The notes under the pieces were generated by a model. It worked only from the letters and a program-made list of their open reading frames with translations. It searched no databases and was not told the DNA's origin. DNA of 17,725 bases, taken from the NCBI GenBank assembly GCA_030593185.1, contig JAUVHQ010000013.1, positions 1 to 17,725 on the forward strand, written 5' to 3'. Below are positions 8,328 to 15,522 of this stretch, piece by piece. The translations under genes were made by a program, and so were the position numbers. Origin of the DNA: Bacteroidota bacterium (lineage in GTDB: Bacteria; Bacteroidota; Bacteroidia; Bacteroidales; VadinHA17). How positions within the stretch are numbered: the first letter of the stretch is position 1; the number at the start of each line of letters is the position of its first letter.

Positions 8328-8358
8328 CAAATGTAGAGATAAATATTAATTATCAAAA
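8328..8358 (-). promoter_or_regulatory. Bacteroidetes-type promoter of the ilv-leu operon
   Basis: On the minus strand TACATTTG at 8335-8328 matches the Bacteroidetes -7 consensus TAnnTTTG exactly, and TTTTG at 8358-8354 provides the -33 element with 18 bases between them. Transcription would start near 8322, giving a leader of about 165 bases before ilvD. It lies just after the hppA stop. Confidence 0.75.
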
Positions 8359-8381
8359 TTTTCTTTAAAAAATATTACAAA

Positions 8382-10592
8382 TCAAATAATAGTAAATGCA
8401 ACAGTAACACCTGCCATAACTATTGTAACCATACTCATCAGTTTAATCAGTATGTTAAGGCTTGGTCCGGAGGTGTCTTTAAACGGGTCTCCGACAGTAT
8501 CACCGATAACAGCAGCTATATGTGCTTCGGATCCTTTTCCTCCAAGATGGCCCGATTCGATATATTTTTTGGCATTATCCCAGGCACCACCTGTGTTTGC
8601 CATAAATATCGCCATTGCAAATCCGGTTCCAAGTCCGCCAACAAGTAATCCGATAGCCCCGGGAACACCGAATATCAATCCAACCAATATTGGAACAGTG
8701 ATTGCGAGCAACGAGGGAAGAATCATTTCAACCTGCGCACCTTTTGTTGAAATAGCTACACACTTGGCATACTCAGGTTCAGTTGTACCCTCCATAATAC
8801 CTGCGATCTCCCTGAACTGGCGTCGAACTTCAGCAACCATCTTGGCGGCACATCTTCCAACAGCATTCATTGTCAATCCGCAGAAGAGGAAAACCATCAT
8901 TGAACCAATAAAAACACCGACCAGGACTATAGGATTCATCAGATGAACCTGGAAGTATGTCATAAACTCATCCATTGTGATATTATCCAGGTGAAATGGA
9001 TCAGTTATTTCAAATCCGTTAGGGAAGATGTATGAGGTAGTACTTTCAAAAAGTCTGTGGATACCAACTTTAAGTTCTTCAATGTATGAAGCCAGCAGAG
9101 CCAAAGCTGTAAGAGCAGCTGATCCGATTGCAAATCCTTTTCCGGTAGCAGCAGTTGTATTTCCTAACGAATCAAGAGCATCCGTCCTTTTTCTTACTTC
9201 AGGGTCCAGTTTGCTCATTTCTGCATTTCCTCCGGCATTATCAGCTACCGGGCCATAAGCATCGGTAGCCAGGGTAATTCCCAGTGTTGACAGCATACCG
9301 ACTGCAGCAATACCAATTCCATACAAACCCATCTTTGAATTGACTAAATCACCGCCTGCAGCAAATAGAAAAGCAAAAATAATTCCCAGAACTACTGAAA
9401 TGACAGGTATGAAAGTTGATATCATTCCAATCCCAAGTCCGGAGATGATCAATGTGGCTGGACCGGTATCAGAACTTTTTGCAATCCTTCGTGTAGGGTC
9501 ATACTCCTCTGAAGTGAAATACTCGGTTGATTTGCCAATAACTATACCGACTAAAAGGCCTACGACCATTGCTAACCAAACGCCTACCCAGTTTTGGATA
9601 TCAAGTAACCACAAAACACCAAGAGCTCCGAGAACAATGAGTATTGAACTTGTATTAATACCACGGGAAAGTGAATTAAGCAAATTCTTTTGGGTGGCTC
9701 CTTCTTTGGTTTTTACCATATATATTCCGAGAATAGATAATACAATTCCCACAGCAGCTATAAGCATTGGTGCTATCACTGCTTTGAACTGTGCTTCGGT
9801 ATCACCGATAAATGCAGCTGCTCCCAATGCGGCAGTGGCAAGGATAGAACCACAGTATGATTCATAGAGGTCTGCTCCCATACCGGCTACGTCACCAACA
9901 TTATCACCAACGTTATCAGCAATTGTTGCCGGATTTCTGGGATCATCCTCCGGAATTCCCGCTTCTATTTTTCCAACAAGGTCAGCCCCAACATCAGCCG
10001 CCTTAGTGTATATTCCGCCACCAACCCTGGCAAACAGAGCCTGTGCGGAAGCTCCCATACCGAATGTCAGCATAGTAGTGGTTATTATCTGGAGATGATG
10101 GGAATTCTCAGCTGCAGGGTAAACAGCATTAAGTACTATGAACCAGAGGGAAATATCCAGAAGTCCAAGACCTACAACAACCAGACCCATTACAGCTCCG
10201 CTGCGAAAAGCGACTCTTAACCCCTGGTTCAAAGACCTTCTTGCGGCATTGGCAGTTCTTGCAGAGGCATACGTAGCAGTGCGCATTCCAATAAAACCAG
10301 CCAAGCCTGAAAAAAATCCACCTGTTAGGAAAGCGAATGGAACCCATCCATTCTGGAGGTGGAAAACATATGCTAAAACAGCAAAGAGGATTGTCATAAC
10401 AAGGAAAAACAGAGCAACAATTTTATATTGTTGTTTAATATATGCCATAGCTCCTTTTCTGACGTGTTTGGCAATCCTTTTCATTACGTCAGTACCTTCA
10501 CTTTCCTTCATGATCTGCCTGAAAAAAAACCAGGCGAAGAACAAGGCAATAACAGATGCAACAGGTACAACCCAAAACAATTTACTAATCAT
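8382..10592 (-). CDS. hppA: K+-dependent ion-pumping membrane pyrophosphatase
   Basis: This integral membrane protein couples pyrophosphate hydrolysis to pumping of H+ and/or Na+. It has 736 residues and about 16 hydrophobic segments, the family norm. Pyrophosphate/Mg2+ ligands are seen in DVGADLVGKIE (200-210), DDPRNPATIADNVGDNVGD (216-234), DNAGGNAEM (451-459) and GDTVGDPFKDTSGPS (698-711). GNTTAATGKG has Ala481 and Gly484 at the sites that mark K+-dependent enzymes (Lys in K+-independent ones). Glu244 in DLYESY is the gate Glu position of Na+-transporting members. Thr90, Phe94, Asp146 and Met174 resemble the residues I recall as characteristic of the Na+,H+-pumping subgroup described from Bacteroides vulgatus, so dual pumping is plausible. 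It has no terminator before the ilv promoter, so readthrough into the ilv leader is possible. Confidence 0.96.
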   Translation of the reverse strand: MISKLFWVVPVASVIALFFAWFFFRQIMKESEGTDVMKRIAKHVRKGAMAYIKQQYKIVALFFLVMTILFAVLAYVFHLQNGWVPFAFLTGGFFSGLAGFIGMRTATYASARTANAARRSLNQGLRVAFRSGAVMGLVVVGLGLLDISLWFIVLNAVYPAAENSHHLQIITTTMLTFGMGASAQALFARVGGGIYTKAADVGADLVGKIEAGIPEDDPRNPATIADNVGDNVGDVAGMGADLYESYCGSILATAALGAAAFIGDTEAQFKAVIAPMLIAAVGIVLSILGIYMVKTKEGATQKNLLNSLSRGINTSSILIVLGALGVLWLLDIQNWVGVWLAMVVGLLVGIVIGKSTEYFTSEEYDPTRRIAKSSDTGPATLIISGLGIGMISTFIPVISVVLGIIFAFLFAAGGDLVNSKMGLYGIGIAAVGMLSTLGITLATDAYGPVADNAGGNAEMSKLDPEVRKRTDALDSLGNTTAATGKGFAIGSAALTALALLASYIEELKVGIHRLFESTTSYIFPNGFEITDPFHLDNITMDEFMTYFQVHLMNPIVLVGVFIGSMMVFLFCGLTMNAVGRCAAKMVAEVRRQFREIAGIMEGTTEPEYAKCVAISTKGAQVEMILPSLLAITVPILVGLIFGVPGAIGLLVGGLGTGFAMAIFMANTGGAWDNAKKYIESGHLGGKGSEAHIAAVIGDTVGDPFKDTSGPSLNILIKLMSMVTIVMAGVTVAFTII

Positions 10593-10822
10593 ACTAGTCA
10601 GATTTTTATTTAAACATTATTGATAATTGTATTTATTTATAGTTTTATTCAGGGAAGGAATTTTCTTAGTTAGCATTCATTTCCAGTTTCCAGACAATTT
10701 AGTAATTGAAATAATAAAATTTTGAAACAATTATTATTATATATGTCAAAATTGTGCGAGGTATAAATAAATATTACAATTTCCAAAAATATATAATAAA
10801 CTTAGAATAGGATACATTTTCA
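10593..10822. other. AT-rich gap upstream of hppA
   Basis: This non-coding stretch must hold the hppA promoter, but no convincing TAnnTTTG with an upstream TTG was found close to the start. TATTTTTG at 10791-10784 (minus) fits the -7 consensus but lies about 190 bases from the ATG and lacks a -33 element. No RNA gene or strong hairpin is visible. Confidence 0.5.
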
Positions 10823-10909
10823 TTGTATTTTTTAATACAAGAAATAAAAGTCACCACTATTCCCCCATTTGAATTCTATGATAAAATTGATTTAAAAACT
10901 ATGAACCAA
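10823..10909 (+). pseudogene. Fragment of a second dapD copy
   Basis: Translated in frame from 10823, this stretch reads LYFLIQEIKVTTIPPFEF and YDKIDLK. It aligns without gaps to residues 61-85 of the intact DapD downstream (12235-12309): 16 of 25 residues and 53 of 75 bases are identical, PPFEF and DKI included. Similarity fades after TATGAACCAA (compare TATGACCAA in dapD). No DapD-like sequence was found before or after it, so it is an isolated remnant of a paralog or old duplication in the same orientation, about 1.4 kb upstream of dapD. The end overlaps the last codons of the minus-strand gene at 10892. Confidence 0.75.
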
Positions 10910-11659
10910 AGCCGACCGCCACCAGGAATAATATTTATCTTCAAGTTCTTCACTGGAAGGAAAAGGATAAAAAATAAAGGTTTCCTGATCACCTATAAAA
11001 AACCCGTCTTTTAAAGTACGAAAGGATAAATCTTCTTTAAAATTTCGGATAACTGTTTTTGTAGGTCGTTCAGGCAAGTGCTGAAGACGAATCAGACAAT
11101 CTCTCAAATGATCCGGATTGGGATAAGGTAAATTATTAAGAGAAGCTTCAGGATCTTTGGCCAATTTATTTAATTTCAATTCCACAAAAAATAATTTTGG
11201 TGAGGAAACAGGTTTTGATGTATCGGTTAAAAATTTCATGAATTCGGGTGGGGAAAGCCTGCTGGCAACCCTGGTCCTGTTGGGAATAAATTGCTGATAA
11301 AGATGTACAATTTTTTCCTTCTGCATTTTAAAATCAGATTTTTGCAATCCCAATACTTTACCATCATCGGTAACAAGATAAAGATCAAGCAAAGCATTCA
11401 AAGGTAAATTTTCCAAAACTCTGTAAATAGATAAAAAAACAGACCGTTTTGGCTCTCCATCTTCGTATGGCACTAATTTTTTATCAATATAATCCCAGGG
11501 AAGCCAATTCACTTTATCAGGATCAATTTCAAAGAAAATAGCCTGGCCTTTTGTCCTTTTTTTTGTTCCCACAGCAAGGTAATTTCCAAATTTATAAGGG
11601 GATAAATGAGAGGCAACTAAAGACTCTGGAGTGGTTGAGAAATAAAAATATTTTTCCAT
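10892..11659 (-). CDS. Uncharacterised 255-residue protein with internal duplication
   Basis: I do not know a function for this protein. It looks like a conserved Bacteroidetes hypothetical family (recall, not a search). It is soluble, without signal peptide or membrane segment, and rich in aromatic and charged residues. The two halves are related: VASHLSPYKF (15-24) with FFEI (42-45), and VASRLSPPEF (131-140) with FFVEL (157-161), have matching spacing at an offset of about 116 residues, which suggests an ancient tandem duplication. Other notable segments are GEPKRSVFLSIYRVLE, LYLVTDDGKVL, DHLRDCLIRLQHLPE and YYSWWRSA near the end. The final residues LVHSF read into the dapD remnant, so the natural C-terminus may have ended near WWRSA. 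It has a clear promoter of its own and stands between two gene remnants. Confidence 0.85.
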   Translation of the reverse strand: MEKYFYFSTTPESLVASHLSPYKFGNYLAVGTKKRTKGQAIFFEIDPDKVNWLPWDYIDKKLVPYEDGEPKRSVFLSIYRVLENLPLNALLDLYLVTDDGKVLGLQKSDFKMQKEKIVHLYQQFIPNRTRVASRLSPPEFMKFLTDTSKPVSSPKLFFVELKLNKLAKDPEASLNNLPYPNPDHLRDCLIRLQHLPERPTKTVIRNFKEDLSFRTLKDGFFIGDQETFIFYPFPSSEELEDKYYSWWRSALVHSF

Positions 11660-11705
11660 CTTTATAAATTTATTTTATTGGACAGATACCCTTTAAATCA
11701 TAAAC

Positions 11706-11736
11706 CAAATTTAAAACATGAACATATGAAAATCAA
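11706..11736 (-). promoter_or_regulatory. Bacteroidetes-type promoter of the 255-residue gene
   Basis: TAAATTTG at 11713-11706 (minus) is an exact TAnnTTTG, with TTG at 11736-11734 and 20 bases between them. The predicted start near 11700 gives a 5' leader of about 40 bases to the ATG at 11659. Confidence 0.6.
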
Positions 11737-11777
11737 GTAGCATAGTTAGTTTATACTCATTCTAAATTACTTCAGGG

Positions 11778-12001
11778 TTATTTCTTATACTTTACAAATT
11801 TATCCAGCCATTGAGTGATTTCCCAATGCATATGAAGCAGTGATTCTCTGGACTTATGTTAGGTGTGGATTTAGCATCTGCAATCTCGACAATTCCCTTT
11901 GGTGGAACCTGATACGTAAGATTGATCTGTGAAAAAGAAATCCATGAAAGACATAAAAGAATGAAAAGGATGAGCTTAAGAGAAATTTTTCTTATTTTCA
12001 T
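11778..12001 (-). pseudogene. Collapsed S9-type (prolyl oligopeptidase family) peptidase remnant
   Basis: The frame from ATG 12001 starts with a signal peptide (MKIRKISLKLILFILLCLSW, then ISFSQ) followed by LTYQVPPKGIVEIADAKSTP and NISP, which resembles the mature N-terminus of secreted Bacteroidetes S9 peptidases (YQxPPxxIxxxxDAxxTPxxxxSP). From 11849 the next frame reads RESLLHMHWEITQWLDKFVK and YKK, then TAA at 11778, which resembles the extreme C-terminus of the same family (RESxxHxxxExxxWLxKYVK). The middle, with the propeller and catalytic domain, is missing, and the two ends meet in different frames near 11849. The N-terminal frame alone runs to 11792 as a 69-residue product. Recognition is from memory of the family. 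Confidence 0.62.
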
Positions 12002-12054
12002 GGTATGGGTTTTTTAGAATTCTTATTTCGTTTTTAAATATACAAAAAGAAACA

Positions 12055-12870
12055 ATGGAAGATTACAAAAAGACGATTGAGCAAGCCTGGGAAAACAAAA
12101 AATTATTAAAGGATAAAAATGTCCAAACTTGTATCAGGGAGGTTATTAATCTCCTGGATCAGGGGAAAATCAGGGTTGCTTCGCCAGCCAATGATGAATG
12201 GGTTGTAAACGAATGGGTTAAAAAGGCTGTTATTTTGTATTTCCCAATTCAAAAAATGGAACTCACTGAAGTACCCCCTTTTGAATTCCATGATAAAATC
12301 AAACTTAAGAAAGGATATGACCAACTTGGTATACGTGTTGTTCCACATGCTATTGCCCGTTATGGATCGTTTCTTGGGAAAGGTGTAATATTGATGCCTT
12401 CTTATGTGAATATCGGGGCATATATTGATGAAGGAACAATGGTCGATACATGGGCCACTGTTGGTTCATGTGCTCAGGTTGGTAAAAACGTTCATTTGAG
12501 CGGAGGAGTAGGAATAGGTGGAGTGCTTGAGCCTGTTCAGGCTGCGCCGGTAATTGTTGAGGATAATTGTTTTATCGGATCAAGATGTATTGTTGTTGAG
12601 GGAGTTAGAATTGAAAAAGAGGCTGTGCTCGGAGCAAATGTAGTACTAACAAAAAGCACCAGGATAATTGATGTTACAGGAAGGGAACCTGTTAGTTCAA
12701 AAGGATTAATTCCATTCGGGTCAGTGGTAATACCGGGTAGCTATACAAAAGAATTTCCTGCCGGGAAGTTCCAGGTTCCCTGCGCTTTGATAATCGGTAA
12801 AAGAAAAAAGTCAACCGATCTGAAAACCTCCTTAAATGATGCTTTAAGAGATTTTAATATAGTTGTCTAA
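12055..12870 (+). CDS. dapD: 2,3,4,5-tetrahydropyridine-2,6-dicarboxylate N-succinyltransferase
   Basis: DapD transfers succinyl from succinyl-CoA to tetrahydrodipicolinate in the succinylase branch of lysine and meso-diaminopimelate synthesis. The 271 residues match the family length (274 in E. coli). An N-terminal helical domain (1-100, with EWVVNEWVKKAVILYF and PPFEFHDK) is followed by a left-handed beta-helix of hexapeptide repeats (about 105-215: GVILMPSYVNIGAYIDEGTM, DTWATVGSCAQVGKNVHLSG, VIVEDNCFIGSRCIVVEG) and a short C-terminal domain with KFQVPCALIIGKRKKSTDLK. The start ATG at 12055 is preceded by an AT-rich leader without a clear promoter match. It is first in a plus-strand operon; the glycosyltransferase starts 11 bases after the stop. 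Residues 61-85 have a decayed duplicate at 10823. Confidence 0.96.
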   Translation: MEDYKKTIEQAWENKKLLKDKNVQTCIREVINLLDQGKIRVASPANDEWVVNEWVKKAVILYFPIQKMELTEVPPFEFHDKIKLKKGYDQLGIRVVPHAIARYGSFLGKGVILMPSYVNIGAYIDEGTMVDTWATVGSCAQVGKNVHLSGGVGIGGVLEPVQAAPVIVEDNCFIGSRCIVVEGVRIEKEAVLGANVVLTKSTRIIDVTGREPVSSKGLIPFGSVVIPGSYTKEFPAGKFQVPCALIIGKRKKSTDLKTSLNDALRDFNIVV

Positions 12871-12881
12871 TAAATCTGATA

Positions 12882-13997
12882 ATGAGAATAGGATTTGATG
12901 CAAAACGTGCATTTTTTAATAAGAGCGGATTGGGAAACTACAGTCGTGATACCATATCAATCCTGACAGGTAATTATAGGGAACACACTTATTTTTTATA
13001 CACTCCACCAGGAACACCAACGGTTAATTTTACAACCGGTTCATCTACTTCTGTTTGTAAACCAATGAATTATGTTGGCAGAAAACTTCCCTTTTTCTGG
13101 AGAAGCTTTATGTTGCCAAATCAGTTAAAGAGCGACCGGATTGATTTGTATCATGGGCTTAGTAATGAAATTCCATTTAGTATAAAAAACTCATGAATTA
13201 AATCGGTTGTGACTATTCATGATCTGATTTTTCTGAGATTTCCGGAATGGTATCCTTTTATAGACAGGAAGATTTATGAAGTGAAATTCAGGAGGAGTTG
13301 CAGGGATGCAGACAGAATTATTGCCATTAGCAAGCAAACAAAAAATGACATTATTGAATTTTTTGGAATAGACCCGGGTAAAATTGATGTAGTTTACCAG
13401 GGATGTAACCCTGTTTTTCAGAAAAGAGCAGATACGGAACAGGTTTCCAGGGTCAGGAAAAAGTACTCAATACCTGATGAATACCTCTTATATGTCGGGA
13501 CGGTGGAAAAGCGTAAAAATATTTTTACAATAGTCAAAGCACTTAAACTCAGTAATCTGAATATTCCTCTTGTAGTTGTGGGAAGGCACACTTCTTATAC
13601 CGGACAGGTAATAAATTATATCCGGAACAAAAACATGGAAAATATTCGGTTTATTAAACATGTTGATACTAATGAACTTCCTGTTTTTTACCAGAACGCA
13701 AAAATATTTATTTACCCGAGTATTTTTGAAGGGTTTGGGATTCCGATCCAGGAAGCTCTTTTTTCAAAAACTCCTGTTATAACATCAAAAACGGGATGTT
13801 TTCCTGAAGCAGGTGGTCCGGGATCAGTTTATATTGATCCGGTAAATGCTGAAGATCTTGCTGATGCAATTTTAAAGCTATTGGAAAATACCCCTTTCAG
13901 GGAAAAAGTGGTTAGTGAAGGTTATACGTATGCTCAAAACTTCACCAATGAGAAAATTGCTAAAAACCTGATTGAGGTTTATAAAAAAATTGTGTAG
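12882..13997 (+). pseudogene. GT4-type glycosyltransferase interrupted by an in-frame TGA
   Basis: This is a family 1 (GT4, GT-B fold) glycosyltransferase of 371 codons, normal length, probably using a nucleotide sugar in surface polysaccharide synthesis. RIGFDAKRAFFNKSGLGNYS (2-21) opens the acceptor domain, KSVVTIHDLIFLRFPEWYPF lies near 107-126, YVGTVEKRKN (204-213) holds the Lys/Arg that bind nucleotide phosphates, and EGFGIPIQE (283-291) is the E-x7-E donor-site motif. Codon 105 (13194-13196) is TGA within NSxIKSVVTIHD, where relatives usually carry Gly; GGA to TGA is a single change. The frame is otherwise open on both sides. A GTG at 13209 could restart the second part, but it would lack most of the acceptor domain. 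The substrate cannot be named. It is tightly placed between dapD and the Sua5-type gene. Confidence 0.88.
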
Positions 13998-13999
13998 GC

Positions 14000-14563
14000 A
14001 TGGAAAACGACATTATAAATTCGTTGAAAGTACTTTTAAACGGAGGAATTATATTATATCCGACAGATACAATCTGGGGATTAGGTTGTGATGCCACAAA
14101 TAAAGCAGCTATTGAACGTGTATATGAGATAAAAAGACGGCAGGATAAACATAGTATGATTATTTTATTGAGTGATATTGAAGAAATGAGTAAGTATGTG
14201 ACCCAAATTCCTCGCGAGGCAATTAAATTGATTGAATCTTCTGTTTCTCCTGCCACAATTATTTATCCGTTGGCAAAAAACTTACCACAAAACCTTCTTC
14301 CTGATGACTTTTCGATAGGGATCAGGGTGACAGAAGATCCTTTCTGTTCGGAACTTATTCGCCGGTTTGGCAAGCCTTTGGTCTCAACATCTGCCAATAT
14401 CAGCGGGAGTCCGAATCCCGGGAATTTCTCTGAGATTGAAGATGACATTATCATGGAAGCAGATTACGTGGTGAGATGGAGGCAGAATGATTACACTCGC
14501 AGTGTTCCTTCAACAATTTGTAAAGTTGATGAACAGGGGGAGATAATTATTATCAGGAAATAG
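14000..14563 (+). CDS. Threonylcarbamoyl-AMP synthase (Sua5/YciO/YrdC family)
   Basis: Members activate threonine with bicarbonate and ATP to threonylcarbamoyl-AMP, the first step of the t6A modification at position 37 of ANN-decoding tRNAs. The 187-residue protein is a single YrdC domain without the Sua5 C-terminal extension, so TsaC-like. It shows GGIILYPTDTIWGLGCDA (15-32), the Lys/Arg-rich KRRQDKHSMIILL that contacts phosphates, the SPATIIYPL segment, GIRV, and STSANISG (the SxN motif). The start ATG at 14000 is two bases after the glycosyltransferase stop, so translation of the two was probably coupled; a premature stop upstream could affect its expression. YciO-type paralogs of unknown role are the main alternative. 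Confidence 0.9.
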   Translation: MENDIINSLKVLLNGGIILYPTDTIWGLGCDATNKAAIERVYEIKRRQDKHSMIILLSDIEEMSKYVTQIPREAIKLIESSVSPATIIYPLAKNLPQNLLPDDFSIGIRVTEDPFCSELIRRFGKPLVSTSANISGSPNPGNFSEIEDDIIMEADYVVRWRQNDYTRSVPSTICKVDEQGEIIIIRK

Positions 14564-14591
14564 AAATTATAGATACGTCTAACAAAACTTT

Positions 14592-14627
14592 AAAAAAAAA
14601 GCCGACCGGATTATACAGTCAGCTTTT
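14592..14627 (-). terminator. Intrinsic terminator, best in the minus direction
   Basis: Bases 14627-14616 and 14608-14597 form a 12-bp stem in minus-strand RNA (AAAAGCUGACUG against CGGUCGGCUUUU) with two U-G wobbles and a 7-base loop, followed by further U down to 14592. On the plus strand the wobbles become two C-A mismatches and the T-run is short. It ends the DUF2807 gene and may also weakly stop the dapD operon from the other side. Confidence 0.85.
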
Positions 14628-14647
14628 ATTAAGTAATTACCTGTATT

Positions 14648-15382
14648 TTAATCTGATGACCGTACTTTACCTGATCCTGAGACTTTTGCATTAACCATCG
14701 GGGTCCCTTTGTAATATACACTTCCACTTCCTGAAACGGAAACTTCAAGTTCGGAAACAGCAAAAACCTTACATGTTCCTGACCCGCTTATCCTTATCTC
14801 AACACTATTTACCTTAAGATTCTCGGCAAACAAATCTCCTGATCCGCTTATTGAGATCTCCATAGTTTCTGCAGTTTTTGAGCCGGAAAGATCTATATCT
14901 CCTGACCCTGATATATGACCCTCAATGTCTGAAGCAACAAGATCATCAATCATAATATTTCCACTTCCACTGATAGCAAAATCAAGACTCTCAGTTTTTA
15001 TTTGTGTTTCAGCTTTGATATTTCCTGACCCGGAAAGAAAAAGTCCTTCAACATCGGGGGTTGAAACATAGATTTCAATATGTTTGTTGCCACGGATATA
15101 CCATTTTCCAGTCTTGAGTTTAATTTTAAGATTGTCTCCAACCACCTCTGTCCGGATGAGATCGAGAATTTTTTGTTCAGCTTCAATAACAACTTTAGTA
15201 TCATTTTCCTGTGTTAAATATATATCTGCCGGGATAGAAAGACTAATACTTGAAAAAGAGCCAACATCACGTGTCTCTTTTTCTTGTGCTAATGCTCTGG
15301 ATCCCCCGGAGATTAATATAACGGATAGGAATAATGAATAAAAGATTGATAACCCGGTCATGTTTTTTATCGTTGTTTTCAT
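14648..15382 (-). CDS. Secreted DUF2807 (GIN domain) protein
   Basis: This is a predicted exported protein of unknown function from a family common in Bacteroidota; a link to adhesion is only a database label. With the start at 15382 it has 244 residues. MKTTIKNMTGLSIFYSLFLS followed by VILISGGSRALAQ is a signal peptide. The mature part starts EKETRDVGSFSSISLSIPAD, a typical DUF2807 opening, and then carries seven (L/I/V)SGSG turns at intervals of about 17-30 residues, consistent with a right-handed beta-helix. A longer frame from ATG 15499 would add 39 residues in front of the signal peptide and almost abut the divergent gene, so 15382 is preferred. It stands alone with its own terminator, converging on the dapD operon. 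Confidence 0.9.
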   Translation of the reverse strand: MKTTIKNMTGLSIFYSLFLSVILISGGSRALAQEKETRDVGSFSSISLSIPADIYLTQENDTKVVIEAEQKILDLIRTEVVGDNLKIKLKTGKWYIRGNKHIEIYVSTPDVEGLFLSGSGNIKAETQIKTESLDFAISGSGNIMIDDLVASDIEGHISGSGDIDLSGSKTAETMEISISGSGDLFAENLKVNSVEIRISGSGTCKVFAVSELEVSVSGSGSVYYKGTPMVNAKVSGSGKVRSSD

Positions 15383-15445
15383 ATCAAAAAGTTTTAGTTC
15401 TTTACAAAGACGAATATTTTTTTCTCCTGCTGCAGTTTTTTTATG

Positions 15446-15453
15446 TAAATTTG
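15446..15453 (+). promoter_or_regulatory. Possible -7 box of the dehydratase gene
   Basis: TAAATTTG matches TAnnTTTG exactly, 69 bases before the ATG at 15523 in the divergent gap. No TTG or TTTG is seen at the expected distance upstream, so this is tentative. Confidence 0.35.
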
Positions 15454-15522
15454 AGTTATTATTTAATATCCGAACCGGTTCCTTAATAATAATATTCATT
15501 TTTTCTTTAATATGTTTATTAA

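Noticed and set aside
8452..9867. Long plus-strand frames of 164 and 175 codons opposite hppA
   Set aside because: They are antisense to a highly conserved protein, have no recognisable domain, and are expected from the base composition of the opposite strand.
10735..10755. Sigma-70-like TTGACA and TATAATA upstream of hppA
   Set aside because: The two elements are only a few bases apart, and Bacteroidota do not use this promoter form.
13194..13196. UGA read as glycine or selenocysteine in the glycosyltransferase
   Set aside because: leuA, hppA and the leader frame use TGA as a normal stop, so a UGA-Gly code is excluded, and neither a hairpin of the SECIS kind nor a selenoprotein family is evident. 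A point mutation is simpler.
15383..15499. Longer DUF2807 start at 15499
   Set aside because: It would place 39 extra residues before a clear signal peptide and occupy most of the divergent promoter region.
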